Positions 22,746 to 26,991 of a DNA stretch of 26,991 nt are shown here, piece after piece. A program made the translations under genes and the position numbers. The notes under the pieces are model-generated. The model was given only the letters and a program-made list of their open reading frames with translations. It ran no database searches and was not told where the DNA came from. This DNA is from an uncultured Oscillospiraceae bacterium (lineage in GTDB: Bacteria > Bacillota > Clostridia > Oscillospirales > Oscillospiraceae): contig CAAFEV010000012.1 of NCBI GenBank assembly GCA_900762005.1, forward strand, positions 1-26,991. The letters are read 5' to 3'. Numbering within the stretch: the stretch's first letter is position 1; each line of letters starts with the position of its first letter.

Positions 22746-23769
22746 TGTCGTATTGCCGCGCAAGGGCGAACGTCTCTCCGCCGTGCTGCAAACTGCGCTC
22801 TCCGGCAGCGAATACCGGCTTGTGCAACCGGGCGACAGTCTGCAAAACAAGCGCGTGCTCTTTGCTCTGGCGACGGATGCGCAGGGCATGGATGCGGAAA
22901 CTTTGCGGCTTCTGCGCGCGCTGCGCCGCGACGAAACCTGCATGGACGGCAGCATCGGCGCGCTAGTGGTGGACGGCGAGGGTGAATTATACACCAAGCA
23001 GCTTGCGCAGAGCATTGTGCTTGCCGCCAACCGTGCCGGCTGCACCTTTTTCGGCAAGCCGCTGCTGGAGGGTACCGGCTCACTTTACAATCAGCATATT
23101 TTAGCGCGGCAGCAGGGCATGAGCCTGCGCCGGACCTATGAGGCTCGTGCGCTGGAGCTGGTGCGGCGGCTGTCTGACTTCACCCCGCCGCGCTTTGCAA
23201 TGCCGAAGCTGTTGGTGCTGCACGCCTCCGAGCCGGGTCGTTCAAGCACGCTCTGGCTCTGGCAGGAGCTGAAAAAACGCTTGGCAGACCGCTGCGAGCT
23301 GCGCGAGATCTCTTTGCAAAACGGCACGATTCACGACTGCCGGGGCTGCAGCTACAGCGCGTGTCTGCACTATGCGCAAAACGGTGTCTGCTTTTACGGC
23401 GGCGCAATATCCGAAACCGTGCTTCCCGCCATTGCCGAGAGCAACGCCATGCTCTTTCTCTGCCCGAATTACAACGACGCCGTCGGCGCGAATATCACCG
23501 CGCTGTTTAACCGCCTGACCTCCCTGCTGCTGCAAAGCGATTTGTACGATAAATACCTGTTCGGTATTGTCGTCTCGGGCTACTCCGGCAGCGACCTGGT
23601 CGCGCAGCAGCTTCTCGGCGCAATGTGCCTGAACAAAACCGCCATGCTGCCGCCGCGCTTTGCCATGCTGCAAACCGCAAATGACCTTGCGGCGGTGCAG
23701 GCAATTCCCGATTTGCATCGGCAGCTGGATGCATATGCCGATAACCTGATGAACAGCATAAAAAAATAG
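22738..23769 (+). CDS. Two-part NAD(P)H:flavin oxidoreductase-like flavoprotein (flavodoxin fold)
   Basis: 343 aa. Residues about 155-340 form a flavodoxin-like/NADPH-dependent FMN reductase domain: KLLVLHASEPGRSSTLWLW with the FMN-phosphate loop (about 163-172), a cysteine cluster CRGCSYSAC (201-209) plus C218, and LCPNYNDAVGANITALFNRL, corresponding to the usual SPxYxGxxxxxxKxFxDR motif. Such Cys-containing members are often iron-sulfur flavoprotein relatives, but the spacing is not the classic one. Residues 1-150 form an N-terminal domain I do not recognise (DGSIGALVVDGEGELYTKQ, about 70-88). The start at 22738 overlaps the dehydrogenase-like gene by 8 bases, so the three genes are one translationally coupled unit. 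The electron acceptor is unknown. Confidence 0.75.
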   Translation: MIDVVLPRKGERLSAVLQTALSGSEYRLVQPGDSLQNKRVLFALATDAQGMDAETLRLLRALRRDETCMDGSIGALVVDGEGELYTKQLAQSIVLAANRAGCTFFGKPLLEGTGSLYNQHILARQQGMSLRRTYEARALELVRRLSDFTPPRFAMPKLLVLHASEPGRSSTLWLWQELKKRLADRCELREISLQNGTIHDCRGCSYSACLHYAQNGVCFYGGAISETVLPAIAESNAMLFLCPNYNDAVGANITALFNRLTSLLLQSDLYDKYLFGIVVSGYSGSDLVAQQLLGAMCLNKTAMLPPRFAMLQTANDLAAVQAIPDLHRQLDAYADNLMNSIKK

Positions 23770-23820
23770 CCGCTTTCCATAAAAAATTGCAGCTTACAGC
23801 TTCCCTTTTTGAACCTCCTG

Positions 23821-23829
23821 TGCTATACT
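23821..23829 (+). promoter_or_regulatory. Extended -10 promoter of the aquaporin gene
   Basis: TGC directly before TATACT (23824-23829) gives an extended -10; no good -35 element is present at the usual distance. The GGAGG site is at 23861-23865 and the ATG at 23874. Confidence 0.55.
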
Positions 23830-23873
23830 GAATGCGCAGAGTACCCCAAAATAACAATCGGGAGGAAAAACAA

Positions 23874-24572
23874 ATGAAAGCATACAAAAAATACATTGCG
23901 GAATTTTTAGGCACCATGGCACTCGTTGTTTTTGGCTGCGGCACGGCAATCGCGCTCGGCTGCGGCGATCCCATCGGCTCCGGCGACTGGATTCCCGGCG
24001 GCTATCTCTTAACCGCGCTTGCCTTCGGTCTGGTGCTCATGGCAATGGCATACAGCATCGGCAACGTCTCCGGCTGTCACATCAATCCTGCCGTCTCCGT
24101 CGCAATGCTCATGTCCAAGCGGATGAGCTTCTCGGACTTTATCGGCTATATTGCGGCGCAGTTTGCGGGCGGTATCTGCGGTTCTCTGATTCTTCTCTCC
24201 ATCTTCGGACGGTCGTTCGGCTTCGGCGCGAACGCCCTCTGCTTCGACAATACGCTCAAGACCATTTTGATTGAAATCATGCTGACCGCCGTGTTTGTGT
24301 TCACCATTCTGGGTGTCACCTCCAAGCCCGAACGCGCCAACATCTCCGGCCTGATTATCGGCCTGACGCTGACGCTGGTTCATATCTTCGGCATCCGTCT
24401 GACCGGCACCTCGGTCAACCCGGCGCGCAGCTTTGGCCCTGCGCTCATTGCCGGCGGCGATGCGCTCAAGAACGTCTGGGTCTTTATCGTAGCACCGATG
24501 ATTGGCGGTGTACTTGCCGCGCTTGCCTACGGCTTCCTCGACAAGGCAAAAACCCCGGCAAAGCAGAAATAA
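23874..24572 (+). CDS. Aquaporin (MIP family channel)
   Basis: A 232-aa six-helix membrane channel. Both NPA boxes are present: HINPAVS (about 69-75) and SVNPARSFGPAL (about 183-194). The N-terminal AEFLGTMALVVFGCGTAIAL and the helix before the second box (GLIIGLTLTLVHIFGIRLTGTSVNPARS, given here as GLIIGL...LTGTS) resemble water-selective AqpZ-type proteins rather than the longer glycerol facilitators. The Arg after the second NPA, part of the selectivity filter, is conserved. ATG 23874 has GGAGG nine bases upstream; in-frame codons before it lie ahead of the ribosome binding site. A single-gene unit with its own promoter. Water versus other small solutes cannot be settled by eye. Confidence 0.92.
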   Translation: MKAYKKYIAEFLGTMALVVFGCGTAIALGCGDPIGSGDWIPGGYLLTALAFGLVLMAMAYSIGNVSGCHINPAVSVAMLMSKRMSFSDFIGYIAAQFAGGICGSLILLSIFGRSFGFGANALCFDNTLKTILIEIMLTAVFVFTILGVTSKPERANISGLIIGLTLTLVHIFGIRLTGTSVNPARSFGPALIAGGDALKNVWVFIVAPMIGGVLAALAYGFLDKAKTPAKQK

Positions 24573-24822
24573 CATAACCGGCGCGTAAACCGCGTTATCC
24601 GCGTAAATACCGCAAGCGACATTACTGCCGCAACAGCCGCTTGCATGACTGCCTGCGCGTTCCTTTCTCATTGTCCGGTTTTTCGTTTACCCCGGCTGTT
24701 TGCCGCAGAACCGGATTATATCCGATAATATCCATGCCGGATGTCGGGGCTGCCTTGCAGGGCGAGGGCTTACCCGCAAGGGGTACGCCGCACCTCGTTA
24801 TCGCTGACGGCTGCGCAGTGTT

Positions 24823-24862
24823 CCCTCCGTCCCTCCGTCCCTCCGTCCCTCCGCCCCTCCGT
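24823..24862. repeat. Octamer tandem repeat (CCCTCCGT, five copies)
   Basis: Five consecutive octamers; the fourth reads CCCTCCGC. Simple-sequence array likely to vary in copy number by slippage. Confidence 0.9.
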
Positions 24863-24868
24863 CCCACG

Positions 24869-24884
24869 CCCTTGGCTCCCTCTA
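24869..24884. repeat. Partial copy of the dispersed repeat
   Basis: CCCTTGGCTCCCTCTA matches the first 15 bases of the 76-bp repeat, then diverges. Confidence 0.6.
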
Positions 24885-24924
24885 CCCGCGACGGGTACGC
24901 CGCATCTGTAACGCTCGTCCCTCG

Positions 24925-25000
24925 CCCTTGGCTCCCTCTGACGAGGGAGCTGGCGCGGCATAGCCGCGACTGAGGGAGAGAACCCCCGTTTTCCATCCCC
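24925..25000. repeat. Dispersed palindromic repeat, copy B (76 bp)
   Basis: Same orientation and length as the copy at 5121-5196, with four substitutions clustered in the middle (GCATAGCCGCGAC against GCGCAGCCGTGCC). The inverted pair GGCTCCCTC / GAGGGAGC is intact in both. Confidence 0.9.
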
Positions 25001-25009
25001 CGTCCCCCA

Positions 25010-25134
25010 CCCTTGGCTTCCTCTGTGAGGATAGCGAAGTAGCATTTCGGTAGTGAATGACTTACCGGTGGCAGGTCAGAGCCGAACTGTGACCGAGCCG
25101 CAGCAAAACACGGTGCGAAGCACCTGAGGGAGAG
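25010..25134. repeat. Divergent long copy of the dispersed repeat
   Basis: Begins CCCTTGGCTTCCTCTGTGAGG and ends CACCTGAGGGAGAG like the other copies, but has a much longer, unrelated centre (about 90 bases). It may be a related element with an expanded loop. Confidence 0.6.
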
Positions 25135-25182
25135 CGCGTTCCCTGCAATGCACACGATACCTCAACAGTTATAACAGACCCT

Positions 25183-25226
25183 AAAAACCATGCCCCTTTG
25201 ACAGCCGTCAAAGGGGCATGGTTTTT
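25183..25226 (-). terminator. Bidirectional Rho-independent terminator of the M56 gene
   Basis: A perfect 20-bp inverted repeat (25183-25202 and 25207-25226) with a 4-base loop. The outer pairs are A5/T5, so both directions end in a T run. It lies about 75 bases after the M56 stop codon and could also stop transcripts arriving from the repeat region. Confidence 0.92.
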
Positions 25227-25300
25227 ATCGTTTTTCAAATACCGACCGGGGCACAAATCATTTCAAACCTCCGCCGCCTGCGCAGAATACCCCTTGCAAG

Positions 25301-26881
25301 CTACGGATACAGTCCCGGGCTTTGCGGCCATGGTATTTTCGGGGTCGGGTCCTCCGGCACCACAATCTGCACAGTCGGCAGCTCCGGTGTCGGTATTCCG
25401 AGGTACGGGTCCATCACGGACGGCATGGTCGGCACAGTCACCTGGTTGTAGACAGACCAATTATCTGAGCCGGTAACGGTGTTTTCCTTCACAGTATTGA
25501 GAACGCTTACCGTAATTTCCCCGCTGCACAGCTCGCTTTCATAGCAGAGCGTCATTGCTCCGGGGAATTCGGCATAGACGCTGCAATACCATTGCTGCTC
25601 GTACTCCGTCTGCTCTATGAGATAGGTCTCAATCAAGCAACCGTTTAACGGCTCTGCATTTTTCAGTGAGAAGCGCACCGGCTCGGTGCTCCAGATGGTC
25701 AGATAGCTGGTGGAATTTTCGTTCATCACAATGCTTTCCGGTATACTCTGCGCGTCCGCCATCGGGTGCGGTGCCTCCTGCGTTTGGAGCTCAGTCGGCT
25801 GATACGGTTTGTGTACGGGCGGCAGATATTCCTTTTCTGCCTTGTATTCCTGCGCGGTAACGGTCGTGCTTACCGCAGGCCGGGGCAGCTGCACCGGGAC
25901 GGCGGCAGTGGCTTTTCCCGTAAAAAAGCCGAGAGAAAAGACCAACGTCAGCAAAATTCCGACGGCACCGCTCAACGCCCAACCGACACGTCCGCGAACG
26001 ATTGCCTTCAGGCGTGCTGCGGTGCTGCTGTAGGAAAAGCCCGCCTGCAGCAGATTTGTCAGCTTTGCACGCTCCGCGGCAAGCAGCGTATTGGCATAGT
26101 CGCGGGATTTATTTTCCCCGAGCCGACGGATTACAACCGCGTCGCAGCGCATTTCCATATCCTCGGAGGCCAGAAACAGCATAACCCAGACCAGCGGATT
26201 GAACCAGTGTACGCAGACCGCCAGCAAATACAGCAGCTTCGTCACAAGGTCGTGTCTGCGGATATGTGTCTGCTCGTGCAGCAGAACATGCTGCACCCGC
26301 TCCGCATTGTCCCACGGAAACTCCACCGGCATTAAAACCGTCGGTCGCAACAGCCCGTAGGTCAGCGGGGCATCCAGCCCGTCGAGCATCCGGACGCGCA
26401 GCCCCTCGGGAACCTGCACGGCCTTGGGAACGGGCACGGAAAAGCGGTAGGAGCGGCGATTGCGAAAATGGGAAATTATAAAGTATGCAAACAGCCCGAC
26501 GGCACCGCACAGCCAGATTGCGAAGAGCACCTGTTCCTTATTGAACGGAAACTGCGTCTCCTGCGCGGCAGGCGGCACATACGCAGAAGTGCTCAGCGGT
26601 TCTGCCGGCCTTGCCGGAACCGCCTCTTGCCGATTGGCCGGCTGCGGCGCAGCGGCGGGGCGCGCCTGCTCCTGTAAGGCCTGCGCAGCAGGCTCCTCCG
26701 GGAAAATCGGCGTGTACCAATCCGTTTGGACGAACACCGGCACCAACAACCGTAGGAGCACAATGCCCCAGAGCAGCAGCAGAATGCTGCGGTGAATGCG
26801 GTGCTGCAGCAGCAGACGCGCAAGAAAAACAACCGCAATCAGTACGCCGCCGGTCAGGCTCATCTGCAACAGTTCCCTCAT
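25301..26881 (-). CDS. M56-family (BlaR1/MecR1-like) membrane metallopeptidase
   Basis: A 526-aa membrane protein. Hydrophobic helices lie at about 8-25, 32-50, 118-138, 215-235 and 300-322. The zinc motif HEQTH is at 202-206 and SEDMEMRCDA (239-248) supplies the third ligand region, as in BlaR1/MecR1 sensor peptidases. An Ala/Pro/Gln-rich extracytoplasmic loop (about 62-112) sits between helices 2 and 3. The C-terminal part (about 323-526) is extracytoplasmic and unrecognised, Thr/Pro-rich near the end, and has no SxxK penicillin-binding domain, so it is not a classical beta-lactam sensor. GGGGGGAG four bases before ATG 26881 sets the start. BlaR1-type proteins act by cleaving a BlaI-type repressor; no such gene is seen inside the window. 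Confidence 0.85.
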   Translation of the reverse strand: MRELLQMSLTGGVLIAVVFLARLLLQHRIHRSILLLLWGIVLLRLLVPVFVQTDWYTPIFPEEPAAQALQEQARPAAAPQPANRQEAVPARPAEPLSTSAYVPPAAQETQFPFNKEQVLFAIWLCGAVGLFAYFIISHFRNRRSYRFSVPVPKAVQVPEGLRVRMLDGLDAPLTYGLLRPTVLMPVEFPWDNAERVQHVLLHEQTHIRRHDLVTKLLYLLAVCVHWFNPLVWVMLFLASEDMEMRCDAVVIRRLGENKSRDYANTLLAAERAKLTNLLQAGFSYSSTAARLKAIVRGRVGWALSGAVGILLTLVFSLGFFTGKATAAVPVQLPRPAVSTTVTAQEYKAEKEYLPPVHKPYQPTELQTQEAPHPMADAQSIPESIVMNENSTSYLTIWSTEPVRFSLKNAEPLNGCLIETYLIEQTEYEQQWYCSVYAEFPGAMTLCYESELCSGEITVSVLNTVKENTVTGSDNWSVYNQVTVPTMPSVMDPYLGIPTPELPTVQIVVPEDPTPKIPWPQSPGLYP

Positions 26882-26906
26882 AAAGCTCCCCCCAATCTCT
26901 TTTTAT

Positions 26907-26935
26907 ATTCTATATTTTTAGAACATAATTGTCAA
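26907..26935 (-). promoter_or_regulatory. Promoter and possible operator of the M56 gene
   Basis: On the minus strand, a consensus TTGACA (26930-26935), 17 bases and TAGAAT (26907-26912). The inverted repeat TTCTA-N6-TAGAA (26908-26923) overlaps the -10 element and could bind a BlaI/MecI-like dimer; this is inference. Nothing recognisable lies in 26936-26991. Confidence 0.75.
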
Positions 26936-26991
26936 GTTTTTTTGAGTTATTTGCGGCGCGGCATTGCTTTTTTCGTCACCGGCAGCTATAC

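Larger units (their letters stand above)
24573..25182. other. Gene-free repeat-rich intergenic region
   Basis: No open frame here has a ribosome binding site, a recognisable domain or non-repetitive content. The region holds an octamer tandem array (24823-24862), a partial and two longer copies of the dispersed GGCTCCCTC repeat (from 24869, 24925 and 25010) and a short duplicated motif GGGTACGCCGCA at about 24781 and 24893. It separates the plus-strand aquaporin gene from the convergent M56 gene. Confidence 0.75.

Noticed and set aside
16925..23769. Anti-phage defence operon
   Set aside because: A large multi-domain protein with HD and nucleotidyltransferase domains invites this reading, but there is no nuclease, membrane-pore or NADase effector, the base composition resembles the neighbours and no mobile genes flank it; a metabolic role fits better.
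24622..25155. Open frames over the repeat-rich gap before the M56 gene
   Set aside because: Composed of the octamer array and dispersed repeats, with Arg/Gly/Pro-rich translations, no start signals and no domains.

Overview
The window reads as chromosomal DNA of a Gram-positive anaerobe, most likely a gut member of the Bacillota (Clostridia, Oscillospirales/Ruminococcaceae-like). The evidence is the gene set (SEDS protein, S-layer-homology protein, ymfF/ymfH pair, ECF sigma with zinc-finger anti-sigma, M56 peptidase), the high GC content, strong AGGAGG-type ribosome binding sites with several TTG/GTG starts, sigma-A-like promoters, and dispersed GGCTCCCTC...GAGGGAG repeats of a type I associate with these genomes. 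The placement is inference; no rRNA or tRNA gene is present.

Layout. 1-258: N-terminal remnant of a transposase, cut off at the stop codon of upp. 259-2009 (minus): operon tsaE-tsaB-upp (tRNA t6A modification plus uracil salvage). 2134-3285 (plus): a divergently transcribed rodA/ftsW-type gene with a clear terminator. 3549-4733 (plus): secreted cadherin-like/SLH protein. 4741-5196: three 121-bp tandem repeats followed by one copy of a dispersed repeat. 5264-9077 (minus): ymfF-ymfH-lgt plus a small coiled-coil protein. 9238-12166 (plus): prmA, a membrane-anchored DUF4015-like protein and a 10-TM ArsP_2-type metal exporter. 12417-13145: an aspartokinase consisting of the catalytic domain only. 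13196-16844 (plus): dusB, ECF sigma factor, anti-sigma factor and an M23 peptidase, with a long hairpin over the M23 start codon.

16925-23769 (plus): the most unusual region. One strong promoter drives three overlapping genes. The first is a 1536-residue fusion of an HD phosphohydrolase, a long helical-repeat region, a NadD-like nucleotidyltransferase, a possible GNAT-like segment and a phosphoribosyltransferase-like domain. The second is a divergent lactate/malate-dehydrogenase-like protein. The third is a two-part flavodoxin-fold reductase. Together they look like an undescribed nucleotide/dinucleotide-cofactor and redox module.

23874-24572: aquaporin. 24573-25182: gene-free, repeat-rich DNA. 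25301-26881 (minus): M56 (BlaR1/MecR1-like) membrane metallopeptidase with a consensus promoter and an overlapping inverted repeat that could be an operator.
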